A DNA stretch of 64,000 bases from Parcubacteria bacterium C7867-008 (lineage in GTDB: Bacteria; Patescibacteria; Paceibacteria; UBA9973; UBA2103), in assembly GCA_001189215.1 (NCBI GenBank), contig LFCR01000006.1, positions 141,236-205,235 on the forward strand, read 5' to 3'. Shown piece by piece: positions 1-8,446 of this stretch. The position numbers and the translations under genes were made by a program. The notes under the pieces were generated by a model. The model saw only the letters and a program-made list of their open reading frames with translations, did not search any database and was not told the DNA's origin. Within the stretch, counting starts at the first letter, position 1. Each line of letters starts with the position of its first letter.

Positions 1-1062
1 AGCTACGGTTGCCACGTGCTGCAACATCGTTACGTAGTCGCCCACATGAATAGGTAGGAAGTTCACCGTGCCACCGATGGGTGCGCGCACAAAACTCTTT
101 TCAAGACTTGCTTGCGCCAGACGAAGCGTACCCAGTGCAGACTTTACACCTGCATCAACACTTGCCGTTGAGGTGGTGCGCTTTGCGCGATATGCCTCGC
201 GTGCGCTCGCAATCGCAGCAATCTGCGTGCTGAGTGCCGTACGTGCAGAACTCAGTGCTGTTGCTTGTGCTGCCGTCTCACGGGAGTCAGCACGATTTGC
301 TGCGTCAGCAATATCATCAACGAGTGCACTAATAGTGTTGAGATCACTCTGCGCTTCGTTGAGGAGTGCTTCTGGATCACGACTTCCAATACTTGGAAGT
401 GTCACACGCTGCGCATCAATCATGACCTTTATCTCCTGACGACGACGAGACATAGTATCTGCTGCCACCCGTCCTGGATTAACAAGGAAGCGTGGACCTG
501 CAGGGGTCTGATCTCCATAGAACTGATCAACATCATCCTCAAGGAGAGCATCAATAGATGCGAATACCGAACGGTACGTGTTACGCACGGTAGCAGTGGC
601 GTCAGTAGGGGATACCGCATTACGAGAAGCAAGTGCTGCCTCATAGGCACCCTGCGCTTGGAGTACTTGCGCACGTTCTGTCGCATTCTCAAGTTCTGCA
701 ATTACTGTTCCAGCACCAACAACGCTACCAATTTTTGCATGGACCGCGCGTACAGTACCGCCTGCCTGAGCAAGAAGATCTGCCTGTGACACTGAGCGTA
801 CGGTGCCGATAATGCTTACAGAATCACCGGTACCACTCAAACTCCCGACAGACTCTACGGTAACTGTACGAAGCTGATTCTCAGGACTTGCCTTGGCACC
901 TGAACGGGCAAGTACCCCTCCTCCAATGAGTAGGGCAAGTAGCGCGGCTACGATAGCAACCTGTTGCCAGCCCTTACGGCCTTTGAACCAGGTCCATACC
1001 CGAGCACTCCGGGCACGTACAATCTTTTGTGCCCGTTTCATCCAAGTAGTAAAACGTTTCAT
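1..1062 (-). CDS. HlyD/MacA-type membrane fusion (periplasmic adaptor) protein, 3' end outside window
   Basis: The reverse strand is open from the ATG at 1062 to the window edge (354 codons, no stop), so the C-terminus is missing. A basic N-terminus is followed by one membrane anchor (about residues 33-52). Next comes a half lipoyl/barrel segment (about 75-130), a long Ala/Gln-rich alpha-hairpin region (about 130-300), and a second lipoyl half containing RAPIGGTVNFLPIHVGDYV. This order is the RND/ABC adaptor architecture. It probably links an inner-membrane ABC exporter of the MacB type, which should lie beyond the left edge. Forward-strand ORFs in this interval are shadows. Adaptor family is clear; partner and substrate are unknown. 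Confidence 0.85.
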   Translation of the reverse strand, partial: MKRFTTWMKRAQKIVRARSARVWTWFKGRKGWQQVAIVAALLALLIGGGVLARSGAKASPENQLRTVTVESVGSLSGTGDSVSIIGTVRSVSQADLLAQAGGTVRAVHAKIGSVVGAGTVIAELENATERAQVLQAQGAYEAALASRNAVSPTDATATVRNTYRSVFASIDALLEDDVDQFYGDQTPAGPRFLVNPGRVAADTMSRRRQEIKVMIDAQRVTLPSIGSRDPEALLNEAQSDLNTISALVDDIADAANRADSRETAAQATALSSARTALSTQIAAIASAREAYRAKRTTSTASVDAGVKSALGTLRLAQASLEKSFVRAPIGGTVNFLPIHVGDYVTMLQHVATVA

Positions 1063-1161
1063 ACTTTTTACAGTAAATTTAAAGTGATACTAAGTCAATT
1101 AAATAAACGACCGTACACTGCGCTCATGCATCGTTAATGAAATGAGCGTACACTAATAGGT

Positions 1162-2022
1162 ATGAAGAAATCCTATAGCATCGCGATCATCTTGATACTT
1201 GTCTTGCTCATTGCCACTGCCATATATACCTATATGCAGCTTCATACTATGAGTACTGCAACTAACGACAATTCCTCAACTACCTATTCCTGTGCAGAAG
1301 GATTGGTAAAAGCAAAGTTTGATTCTGAAGAGGTGCTACTTACTCTACCTGGTGATCGAACTATTACACTCAAACAACAGCCATCAGGTTCAGGTATTCG
1401 ATATGAAGGTGAAGGCGTTGAATTTATAGGAAAGGGCAGTGATGCATCTATCTCTGAAAATGGCTCGCCACTCTACACAAATTGTATTTCTGGCACTATA
1501 CAGGGAAATGGCATGACCGGAGATTCAAATAATGGAATGAAGACCTTTATCGATTCAGGTAAGACGTTTGAGTTTATGTATCCCGGTACCTTTACGCTCA
1601 CAGGAGCCGGAGTGGGCTACACCACTGATTGGATGAATCAATCAACCGACAATGGACTAATACTTGCTCGCGTAACCATTCCAAAGTCTTTCCAATCAAA
1701 TACCAACTTCTCTGAAGCTCGCTTTACGGTAGGTACGAGCGCTGACCCTAAGGCGGTCAAGCAGTGCAGTACAGAAGGAGTACCAGCCACTATTCATGGC
1801 GTCACGTTTAAGAAAATCTCTACGGCAGACGCCGGAGCCGGAAACTTTTACGAGACCACGAGCTACCGCACAATACGTAATAATCAGTGCTATGTAGTGG
1901 AGTACACCATCCATTCCACCAATATAGGTAATTATCCTCCAGAATTGGGTATTACTGAGTTCGATAAAGCCACGGTTCAGTCCGCACTTGAGGCTATGGT
2001 GCAGAGTTTCGCATTCCTTTAA
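1162..2022 (+). CDS. Membrane-anchored protein with MliC-type lysozyme inhibitor domain
   Basis: 286 residues. One N-terminal anchor (7-27) is followed by a domain at about 41-110 resembling MliC/PliC inhibitors of C-type lysozyme. It has Cys44 and Cys108 placed to form the family disulfide, and the PSGSGIRYEGEGVEF...KGSDASI stretch, which fits the inhibitor loop consensus. Residues 130-286 form a second extracytoplasmic domain I do not recognise. MliC-family proteins block host or predator lysozyme; that role is inferred here. A TACACT box ends 7 bases before the ATG, suggesting a leaderless mRNA. The next gene starts 9 bases downstream and is probably co-transcribed. Confidence 0.75.
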   Translation: MKKSYSIAIILILVLLIATAIYTYMQLHTMSTATNDNSSTTYSCAEGLVKAKFDSEEVLLTLPGDRTITLKQQPSGSGIRYEGEGVEFIGKGSDASISENGSPLYTNCISGTIQGNGMTGDSNNGMKTFIDSGKTFEFMYPGTFTLTGAGVGYTTDWMNQSTDNGLILARVTIPKSFQSNTNFSEARFTVGTSADPKAVKQCSTEGVPATIHGVTFKKISTADAGAGNFYETTSYRTIRNNQCYVVEYTIHSTNIGNYPPELGITEFDKATVQSALEAMVQSFAFL

Positions 2023-2031
2023 TATAGGTAT

Positions 2032-2676
2032 ATGAAATACCTGTACGCATTCCTCTTCCTGGGCGTGTTCGCTATAACTGTACAACCAGTATTTGCTGAT
2101 ACTGCTGCTGGCTGCCCAGTCTTTACTCGTGATCTTTCTATTGGTGTTACTGACACTGCAACCAATAAAGATGTGACGGCTCTTCAGAAATACCTTACCG
2201 ACACAGGCTATCTAGTTCCGGGTACCGCAAATGGTATCTTCGGTCCTAAAACACATGCGGCAGTACAAGCGTTCCAGCGTAAGAATGGATTGAGCTCGCA
2301 GGGGTATGTAGGTCCGCTTAGTCGTGCAAAGATTCAAGTACTTGGTTGCGGCGTTGCTAATTCTTCATATGAGGAACCATTAACATTGGTTGGTTTTGAT
2401 GTTCCAGAGAAACTAAATCGTGGTCAAAGTGGTGCATGGATACTTCAGTTCTCGCCACGTGCTGCAAGTTCAACGCCCTTAGACTTTAATGCAGACTGGG
2501 GAGACGGCAGCACTACAACAGGGCTGGTGGTAACCTCTGCAGCGTCCGCAACCACCACGTTCGCATACTTCACACACGCCTATAAGAAGAATGGTTCATA
2601 TATATCAACTCTGACGATCACCCCAAAGAACGGTAAATCGATCAATCTCCAGAGCGGTGTCCGTGTTCTGCATTAA
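2032..2676 (+). CDS. Secreted peptidoglycan-binding protein with PKD-like domain
   Basis: 214 residues. A signal peptide (about 1-22, ending VFA) precedes a PG_binding_1 domain (about 37-95; LQKYLTDTGYLVPG, NGIFGPKTHAAVQAFQ). The C-terminal half (115-214) contains WGDGST and FTHAYKKNGSY, the hallmark strands of a PKD/Ig-like fold. It probably sits in the cell wall. It follows the MliC-domain gene by 9 bases, so the two may form a small cell-envelope operon. No catalytic domain is seen. Confidence 0.8.
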   Translation: MKYLYAFLFLGVFAITVQPVFADTAAGCPVFTRDLSIGVTDTATNKDVTALQKYLTDTGYLVPGTANGIFGPKTHAAVQAFQRKNGLSSQGYVGPLSRAKIQVLGCGVANSSYEEPLTLVGFDVPEKLNRGQSGAWILQFSPRAASSTPLDFNADWGDGSTTTGLVVTSAASATTTFAYFTHAYKKNGSYISTLTITPKNGKSINLQSGVRVLH

Positions 2677-2731
2677 TCTCCGCTTCACCCTCCACGTGCT
2701 TTTATACGGGAGTTATTCGTAACTATTCCGT

Positions 2732-3271
2732 ATGAAGAAATTTACCGTTGGCATATTCCAGAACCGGGAGGATGCAGAAAAAGCTATAAACCGTGCGCAC
2801 AACGAATTGAATATCCCCACGAGTGATCTTTCATTCATCTACCGCAACAGTGATGGAGAAGTGAAAGAAGTTCCCGCTGGAGACATTGCAACCTCAACCC
2901 CTGTTGAAGGAGCAGGGCACGGCGCAGCTATTGGCGGCACTATCGGTGCTATAGCTGGTCTCGCAACTATTGCAGGGGTGATTCCCGTAATTGGACCATT
3001 GTTTGCTGCAGGCCCTCTGGCCGTAGCGCTTGGCCTTACTGGCGCGGTTGGTACCACTGCAGCAGCTGCAGCAACGGGCGCTATTGCTGGTGGCCTTATC
3101 GGCGCACTCACCAATCTTGGCGTGGGAGAAGAGAATGCAAAACGCTATGCAGATCGTGTACAGTCTGGTGATGTACTTGTTGCTGCATATGCAGAAGAAG
3201 GAGTTGATGTACGCGCACTCTTCACTGACGCTGGCGCAATAGAAACTGAAGGATACGCACTTAAAGTGTAA
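2732..3271 (+). CDS. General stress protein 17M-like protein with Gly/Ala-rich hydrophobic core
   Basis: 179 residues. The N-terminus (KKFTVGIFQNREDAEKAINRA...) matches the general stress protein 17M/YflT-type domain. The middle (about 70-130) is a glycine-zipper-like hydrophobic stretch likely to insert in the membrane. The C-terminus (VGEENAKRYADRVQSGDVLV) completes the family pattern. Function in stress is by family only. A strong hairpin terminator follows at 3294-3325. Confidence 0.7.
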   Translation: MKKFTVGIFQNREDAEKAINRAHNELNIPTSDLSFIYRNSDGEVKEVPAGDIATSTPVEGAGHGAAIGGTIGAIAGLATIAGVIPVIGPLFAAGPLAVALGLTGAVGTTAAAAATGAIAGGLIGALTNLGVGEENAKRYADRVQSGDVLVAAYAEEGVDVRALFTDAGAIETEGYALKV

Positions 3272-3293
3272 CCACACTGAAAGAATGTGCGCT

Positions 3294-3325
3294 GAAAGAC
3301 GTCTGTGTAATTACAGACGTCTTTC
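3294..3325 (+). terminator. Hairpin terminator after stress gene
   Basis: A 13-bp perfect stem (GAAAGACGTCTGT with its complement) and 6-base loop lie 22 bases after the stress gene stop. The downstream run is only weakly T-rich. Confidence 0.65.
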
Positions 3326-3363
3326 ACATTTGATTCATGACCCTTCCCATATTATATCGAGGT

Positions 3364-3495
3364 ATGATGTACCGAACCGCAAACAGACACAGTGTTCGCT
3401 TTATCACGCGACGCTTCGTTCGTAAGCTAAAGACGGCATTTACTGAGGTATTAGCAGACATTAGTGCCACTACACGGAGCACTTTTGCGTCCTAG
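3364..3495 (+). CDS. Small basic protein of 43 aa, unknown
   Basis: A short open frame starts MMYRTANRHSVRFITRR and is rich in Arg/Lys at the N-terminus. It is supported by a TATTAT box at 3350-3355 ending 8 bases before the ATG, and by GAGG at 3358-3361. An imperfect hairpin (about 3494-3526) follows the stop. I do not recognise a family. It could also be the body of a small RNA. Confidence 0.4.
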   Translation: MMYRTANRHSVRFITRRFVRKLKTAFTEVLADISATTRSTFAS

Positions 3496-3537
3496 CATCC
3501 ACACATCAATAAAAGATGTGGGTGCTACCATATACGA

Positions 3538-4506
3538 ATGCATACTTGGGTGCGTCCAATTCTTTTCTCGATAGCGTTCGTTATCGTATGCGGTCTTATC
3601 TATGCGCGCGTCTTTGGCCCCACTGATTCATTTGCTAAACGCGAGGAGTTTTTGGTGCAACCCGAACACACCGTTGAACAGGTTGCTCAGGATCTTAAGG
3701 ATCAGGGATACATACGTAGTACTATTGCGTTCCGTCTTGCACTCATAGGGAAGGTTACAGATCGTGGTATTCGTCCTGGCGGGTATGAGATATCTCAGAG
3801 CATGGATACTTGGACGCTTGCTACAACCCTTACACTTCCTCCATACCTACGTTTTGTTACCTTGCCGCAGGGTGCTCGCAAAGAGCAGATTGCAGACATT
3901 CTTGCAGAAGAACTCTTCTGGACCGATGAACAGAAGCAAGAGTGGATTAGTGTAGATACAGCAGCAAGCGGTACATTGGCTGAGGGTGTGTACTATCCAG
4001 ACACGTATTTAATTCCTTCAGACCAACCACCTGCACAGATTGCAGCTCGGTTGCGTGGTAGGTTCACTAATGTGTTTGCTCCCTATGTGCAAGAAGCAAA
4101 AGATAAAGGATTGAAGTGGAGTGATGTTCTTACGCTTGCCTCTATTGTTGAGCGTGAATCTGCAAAGAATGATCGGCATCTTGTCGCAGGTATTCTTTGG
4201 AACCGAATCAATACTGGTATGAAGCTTCAAGCCGATGCGACGCTGCAGTATGTGAAGGGGAGTAGCGGTAACTGGTGGCCAGTACCTAAGAGTGAAGATA
4301 AATATCTAGAGTCTCCTTTTAATACCTATAAGTATGTTGGGCTCCCACCGCATCCTATTGCGAATCCAAGTCCTGAATCAGTGGCTGCGGTACTAAATCC
4401 TGACATTACAGACTGCATTTTCTATCTCCATGATGCGGATCACGTCATTCACTGCTCAGTTACGTACGCGGGCCAGAAGAAGAATGTGCAGAAGTATCTA
4501 AAATAG
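3538..4506 (+). CDS. mltG: Endolytic murein transglycosylase MltG
   Basis: 322 residues, near the usual 330-350. One membrane anchor (9-25), a LysM-like region (about 35-110), and the YceG catalytic domain with EGVYYPDTY (150-157), ASIVERES with the presumed catalytic Glu205, and the conserved GLPPHPIANPSPESV near the C-terminus. It cuts nascent glycan strands at the outer face of the membrane and sets their length. Its 3' end overlaps the convergent TrmB-type regulator by 9 bases. Confidence 0.95.
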   Translation: MHTWVRPILFSIAFVIVCGLIYARVFGPTDSFAKREEFLVQPEHTVEQVAQDLKDQGYIRSTIAFRLALIGKVTDRGIRPGGYEISQSMDTWTLATTLTLPPYLRFVTLPQGARKEQIADILAEELFWTDEQKQEWISVDTAASGTLAEGVYYPDTYLIPSDQPPAQIAARLRGRFTNVFAPYVQEAKDKGLKWSDVLTLASIVERESAKNDRHLVAGILWNRINTGMKLQADATLQYVKGSSGNWWPVPKSEDKYLESPFNTYKYVGLPPHPIANPSPESVAAVLNPDITDCIFYLHDADHVIHCSVTYAGQKKNVQKYLK

Positions 4507-5163
4507 AGCGCTAATTGTTTTGGCTAATGTTGCTGAGACGATTGTTGTTACCGAACTATCAGTAAACAGAGCAACAGTGTCATCAAAGACTATAAGTGCA
4601 GAACCTAGGTTCTTCTTATTTTGTATGTGTACAGATACACTGCGCTGTTTTGCATCTTCGAGACGAGAATCATCTGAATCAAATCGTCTAAGGAATTCAG
4701 TGGAAGGGAGAAGTAGATAACATTCCTTTGAGCGAGGGTAGAGCGCAAGATCAAAGATTGCCTGCATGTTTTTAGCATCGGTGTATGTTGTCACCCCACT
4801 GGATTGCGCCGATGACGTAGTAACAGAAAGTTCCGTGATTAGTTTCTGAACCGACTGTTCCTTCTGTGTAAACGCATCTCTCTGACGATCAAGCCACCCA
4901 AGTAAGCGTGCAGGTGGCTCCATACGGAAGTGAATCTTACCGGTGCGCTGCTGTTCCGTTACCAGTCCTTTTTCAGTAAGGGTATGGAGTGCGTGATAGA
5001 TAGTGGGGCGTTTAATGCCGGTTTCTTTGCATAACTCTTGAACCGTAACCGCATCATGCTCGATACCATACCTATATAGGTATGCTTCAGTCTCAGTTAG
5101 TCCAACCTGCTCCAACAGGTCTTGTACCTTTTGTGCTGATGTATCAGTACTATTACCACTCAT
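4498..5163 (-). CDS. TrmB-type HTH transcriptional regulator
   Basis: 221 residues. The N-terminal winged helix (about 12-75; LTETEAYLYRYGIEHDAVTVQELCK, IKRPTIYHALHTLTEKGLV) matches the TrmB family. A short coiled coil (90-110) and an effector-like C-terminal domain with an HxK/DLALYP pattern follow. TrmB-type proteins regulate sugar or stress genes in archaea and are common in Patescibacteria; the target here is unknown. A TATAAT box at 5174-5179 (reverse) lies 10 bases before the start, divergent to the gene at 5230. Confidence 0.8.
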   Translation of the reverse strand: MSGNSTDTSAQKVQDLLEQVGLTETEAYLYRYGIEHDAVTVQELCKETGIKRPTIYHALHTLTEKGLVTEQQRTGKIHFRMEPPARLLGWLDRQRDAFTQKEQSVQKLITELSVTTSSAQSSGVTTYTDAKNMQAIFDLALYPRSKECYLLLPSTEFLRRFDSDDSRLEDAKQRSVSVHIQNKKNLGSALIVFDDTVALFTDSSVTTIVSATLAKTISALF

Positions 5164-5217
5164 AGGTGTTTTTATTATAACGTTACATTGACACCTCAGC
5201 TTTCGTGTAGGATCAGG

Positions 5218-5223
5218 TATACT
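5218..5223 (+). promoter_or_regulatory. -10 box for leaderless start at 5230
   Basis: TATACT ends 6 bases before the ATG, so the A of the start codon would be the transcription start. Confidence 0.65.
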
Positions 5224-5229
5224 TTCTTC

Positions 5230-5982
5230 ATGAACAAGAATGGTAAAGAATCGATCATTTTCTACTTCCTTGGAATACTAGGGGTTGTGGCACTGTTCAC
5301 CTCTTTGTATTTCACTCTCAATGCTGCAGATACCGAATCTGAAGAGTACAGCCCTAGAGTAATGCAGGATGAAAGTACGATTGCATCAAGTTCATCCAGA
5401 GAATGGATAGATCTCATGATGCGAAGCTATCTTGAATATGATGAGGAATGCGATATTCGTACCGAGCAAATTAAATTAGCTGAAGGGACTCCAGACGCAA
5501 CAGCGCTTTCGTTTGAATATGTGCATTGTCCAGATTACGCACTGGAGTTCAGAGATACAGGATTCCAAATTATTCCTGTTACTGGAGATGAGACATCGCA
5601 TATAGATGCAGTGGGTACTGAAGGTGAAGGACGTCCGGTTGCAGACTACTGGATTCTTGATCCTACACAGGATACAGAAACGTTCATTAAGTCTCTTATT
5701 GCAACTCTGCCCACACCTGAACTACGTACAGAGTGTTTTGTTGGATCTGTTTTTTCAGAAGACTCTCGTACTCAGATGTTTACGCGAGGTGAATTGATAT
5801 ATGGGGTCCATGTTAATCAGGCATACCGTGATAAGTACCAATATGAGGTGTATGCACCATGTGCTCCGTATGAGACAGCAAATAGTGTCAGTTACTTCAA
5901 GCGGGTAGGGAACATACTTCTCTTTATCCACGCTGGGCAAGATACTCCTCGCTTTGACGCCACCAGCTTCAGAAACTACTAG
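5230..5982 (+). CDS. Single-pass membrane protein, unknown
   Basis: 250 residues from the ATG at 5230; a longer frame from TTG at 5188 would start upstream of the -10 box and is rejected. One membrane anchor (about 8-30) is followed by an acidic extracytoplasmic domain with several cysteines (CDIRTEQIKLAEG, HCPDYALEF, CAPYE). No family recognised. It stands alone between a divergent regulator and typA. Confidence 0.6.
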   Translation: MNKNGKESIIFYFLGILGVVALFTSLYFTLNAADTESEEYSPRVMQDESTIASSSSREWIDLMMRSYLEYDEECDIRTEQIKLAEGTPDATALSFEYVHCPDYALEFRDTGFQIIPVTGDETSHIDAVGTEGEGRPVADYWILDPTQDTETFIKSLIATLPTPELRTECFVGSVFSEDSRTQMFTRGELIYGVHVNQAYRDKYQYEVYAPCAPYETANSVSYFKRVGNILLFIHAGQDTPRFDATSFRNY

Positions 5983-6038
5983 ATTCTAGCAGGTACTTAT
6001 TGACGCAAATGCCTTTTAAAGGTATTTTAGAGCTATCA

Positions 6039-6060
6039 GCCCTCCGGGCATTTTTATTTT
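6039..6060 (+). terminator. Short terminator before typA
   Basis: GCCC-TCC-GGGC stem followed by ATTTTTATTTT; it separates the 5230 gene from typA. Confidence 0.5.
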
Positions 6061-6088
6061 AGGACCCAGCCATTTCACCTTATTTACT

Positions 6089-7879
6089 ATGGAAATTCGT
6101 AACATCGCTATCATCGCGCACGTGGACCACGGCAAGACGACCCTAACTGATGCACTCATGCGCCAGACCGGTGCCGTTGCTGATGGTGTCTCTATGGATT
6201 CCAACAAGCTTGAGCAGGAGCGTGGTATCACGATTTACTCCAAGAATACCTCAATTGAGTACAAGGGTACCAAGATCAACATCGTTGATACTCCAGGACA
6301 CGCGGACTTCGGTTCTGAAGTAGAGCGTGTGCTTCGTTCTATCGACTCAGTGCTTCTCGTGGTGGACGCGCAGGAAGGTCCTATGCCTCAGACTCGTTTC
6401 GTACTTAAGAAGTCTCTTGAGCTTGGTATCAAGCCTATTGTGGTACTCAACAAGATTGATAAGCCTGCTGCAGACGCAGACCGCGCAGAGGAGCAGGTAC
6501 TTGAACTCTTCCTTGAACTTGGTGCTTCAGACGAACAGGCAGACTTCACCTCGGTGTATGCCATTGGTCGTGAAGGGGTAGCTATGAAGAAGTTGGATGA
6601 TCCTCGTGTAGATCTAACACCGCTTCTCGATACCATCCTTGAACTCGTACCTCCTGCAACTACTCCAGAAGCACTCGCAAAGCCAGCAAAGCTTCAGGCA
6701 TTCAACCTTGCGTACGACAACTTCCTTGGTCGTCTTGCTATCTGCCGTGTGTACGAAGGCGTTATCAAAGCAAACGATAACGTAACCGTTAAGAAGCCAG
6801 ACGGTACTACTCGAACCGGTAAGCTCACGAAGATCTTCACCTTCAAGGGTATTGAGCGTACAGACGCTCCAGAAGCACAGGCAGGAGATATTGTTATTGT
6901 TGCAGGTCTTCCAGATATCTTCATTGGTGAAACTATCACCATGGATCCAAACACTGATCCGATGACTGCTATCGCTATCGATGAGCCAACCATCACGGTT
7001 AACTTCCTTGTTAACAACTCACCATTCGCAGGACGCGAGGGTAAGTATGTGACGAGCCGTCAACTCCGTGAGTATCTTGAACGCGAGCTCGAAGTGAACG
7101 TTGGTCTTAAGATCGACTTCGTTTCTCCAGATTCATTCAAGGTATCTGGTCGTGGTGAACTCCACATCGCTATTCTCCTTGAGAACATGCGTCGTTCTGG
7201 CTATGAACTTCAGGTCTCCCAGCCGCAGGTAATTATCCGTGAGGAGAATGGTCACAAGATGGAGCCATTCGAAGAGGTTATTATCGACACTCCAAGTGCA
7301 TACCAGGGAGCTATTATCGAGCGCCTCGGTACTCGAGCCTTTGTTATGCAGAATCTTGTTCAGCATGATGATTCGGTGCGTCTAACCTTCGAAGGTCCAA
7401 CTCGTGGTCTTCTTGGATACCGCAACCAGTTCGTTATCGATACGAAAGGTGAGGGAATTCTTTCTTCTCGCGTTCTCGACTTCAAGCCATTCGCTGGTGA
7501 TATTAAGAAGCGTCAGGTTGGCTCGATGATCTCTATGGCTACTGGTAAGGCACTCGGCTATGCACTCTGGGCTATGCAGGAGCGCGGTGTGCTTTACATC
7601 ACGCCTGCTACAGAAGTGTATGAAGGTATGGTTGTTGGTAACACCAGTAAGGGAGAGGAAATGGTGGTTAACCCAACCAAGGGTAAGAACCTCACCAACG
7701 TCCGTTCTTCTGGTAACGATGAAGCAATCACCCTCGTTCCTGCGTACGAACTTTCTATCGAGCGCGGTCTTGAAGTGATGGCTGAGGACGAATACCTTGA
7801 GATCACTCCTGAGAGCGTGCGCCTCCGAAAGCAGCACCTCACTGAAAGTGCTCGTGCTAAGAACAAGGGGAAAGGGTAA
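6089..7879 (+). CDS. typA: Translational GTPase TypA/BipA
   Basis: 596 residues, full length. The G domain shows G1 GHVDHGKTTL, switch RGITI, G3 DTPGHADF and G4 NKID; domains II, III, V and the BipA-specific C-terminal domain follow. It is a ribosome-associated GTPase acting in stress and ribosome assembly. No Shine-Dalgarno precedes the ATG (CTTATTTACTATG). The GC-rich cassette with dapD begins 57 bases after its stop. Confidence 0.95.
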   Translation: MEIRNIAIIAHVDHGKTTLTDALMRQTGAVADGVSMDSNKLEQERGITIYSKNTSIEYKGTKINIVDTPGHADFGSEVERVLRSIDSVLLVVDAQEGPMPQTRFVLKKSLELGIKPIVVLNKIDKPAADADRAEEQVLELFLELGASDEQADFTSVYAIGREGVAMKKLDDPRVDLTPLLDTILELVPPATTPEALAKPAKLQAFNLAYDNFLGRLAICRVYEGVIKANDNVTVKKPDGTTRTGKLTKIFTFKGIERTDAPEAQAGDIVIVAGLPDIFIGETITMDPNTDPMTAIAIDEPTITVNFLVNNSPFAGREGKYVTSRQLREYLERELEVNVGLKIDFVSPDSFKVSGRGELHIAILLENMRRSGYELQVSQPQVIIREENGHKMEPFEEVIIDTPSAYQGAIIERLGTRAFVMQNLVQHDDSVRLTFEGPTRGLLGYRNQFVIDTKGEGILSSRVLDFKPFAGDIKKRQVGSMISMATGKALGYALWAMQERGVLYITPATEVYEGMVVGNTSKGEEMVVNPTKGKNLTNVRSSGNDEAITLVPAYELSIERGLEVMAEDEYLEITPESVRLRKQHLTESARAKNKGKG

Positions 7880-7894
7880 TTGACTTTTCAAATA

Positions 7895-7930
7895 TATAAT
7901 GCATTCTATCTAAGAATGCACAACAGGAGG
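7895..7930 (+). promoter_or_regulatory. -10 box and strong Shine-Dalgarno for gene 7936
   Basis: TATAAT lies at 7895-7900 and AGGAGG at 7925-7930, giving a leader of about 29 bases. TTGACT at 7880 is too close to the TATAAT to be its -35. The leader plus SD contrasts with the leaderless neighbours. Confidence 0.55.
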
Positions 7931-7935
7931 GGCTC

Positions 7936-8295
7936 ATGGCCTTTGATCACTGGAGACGAACAGTAGCGAATATGGCCGAACGGAGGGGAATTCCAAATCC
8001 CCTCCAAGAGGAACATCTCGGCATCCTTGATCTCAACTTCACTCGTGAAGACGGGTGGAGAGTGACTATCAAGGGAACCAAAATGAATCGTGGTGCGCGT
8101 CTCCTGTTCGAAGAGATGGCCACCAGCTTCGCGGGTGTTCGCGCCACCGGAATCATCTGCGACGAAGTTTTCGATCGCTTCATGCGGGAGTGTCTCGGAG
8201 ATCTCTGGGATCACGAGGTTGGTATGGGTACGCACACGCTGCTCGATGCTGCCCATGAGGCTCGAGCGGTCGAGATCGTCTGGAAGCTTCGATAG
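7936..8295 (+). CDS. Free-standing paralogue of the DapD N-terminal domain, 119 aa
   Basis: The protein aligns along most of its length with residues 1-106 of the next gene product. PLQEEHLGILDLNF matches PLTERDLDIFGIHF; RGARLLFEEMA matches LGSRLFLQQMA; and the C-terminal GTHTLLDAAHEARAVEIVWKLR matches the EVHPIINGFMESLCVALLRK region. Its base composition is GC-richer than typA and it has an AGGAGG Shine-Dalgarno. I do not recognise the domain; it could be a regulatory or oligomerisation partner of DapD. A GC-rich hairpin ends the unit. Confidence 0.75.
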   Translation: MAFDHWRRTVANMAERRGIPNPLQEEHLGILDLNFTREDGWRVTIKGTKMNRGARLLFEEMATSFAGVRATGIICDEVFDRFMRECLGDLWDHEVGMGTHTLLDAAHEARAVEIVWKLR

Positions 8296-8321
8296 GGTAA
8301 CCAGAACAAATACAAATGCCC

Positions 8322-8355
8322 AAGGGCGCGGCACAAGTTGTCGCGCCTTTGTTAA
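8322..8355 (+). terminator. Terminator after gene 7936
   Basis: Imperfect stem AAGGGCGCGGCA against TGTCGCGCCTTT, followed by GTTAATTATTT. Confidence 0.55.
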
Positions 8356-8391
8356 TTATTTACAAAACTTCGAATTAATGGTTTGATGCAA

Positions 8392-8409
8392 CGGGGACCC
8401 CGTACGGGG
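8392..8409 (+). promoter_or_regulatory. Palindrome in dapD leader
   Basis: CCCCGTACGGGG at 8398-8409 is a perfect 12-base palindrome; ACGGGG-A-CCCCGT just before it can form an alternative hairpin. It lies about 38 bases before the dapD start, so it may be an operator or a leader hairpin. AAAGGA at about 8435 serves as the Shine-Dalgarno. Confidence 0.4.
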
Positions 8410-8446
8410 TTCTGCTCATTTCTTACGATCACTGAAAGGATCGCAA

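Noticed and set aside
68..789. Forward ORFs of 123 and 174 aa
   Set aside because: They lie antisense to the open HlyD-type adaptor, which has recognisable domains; they are shadows.
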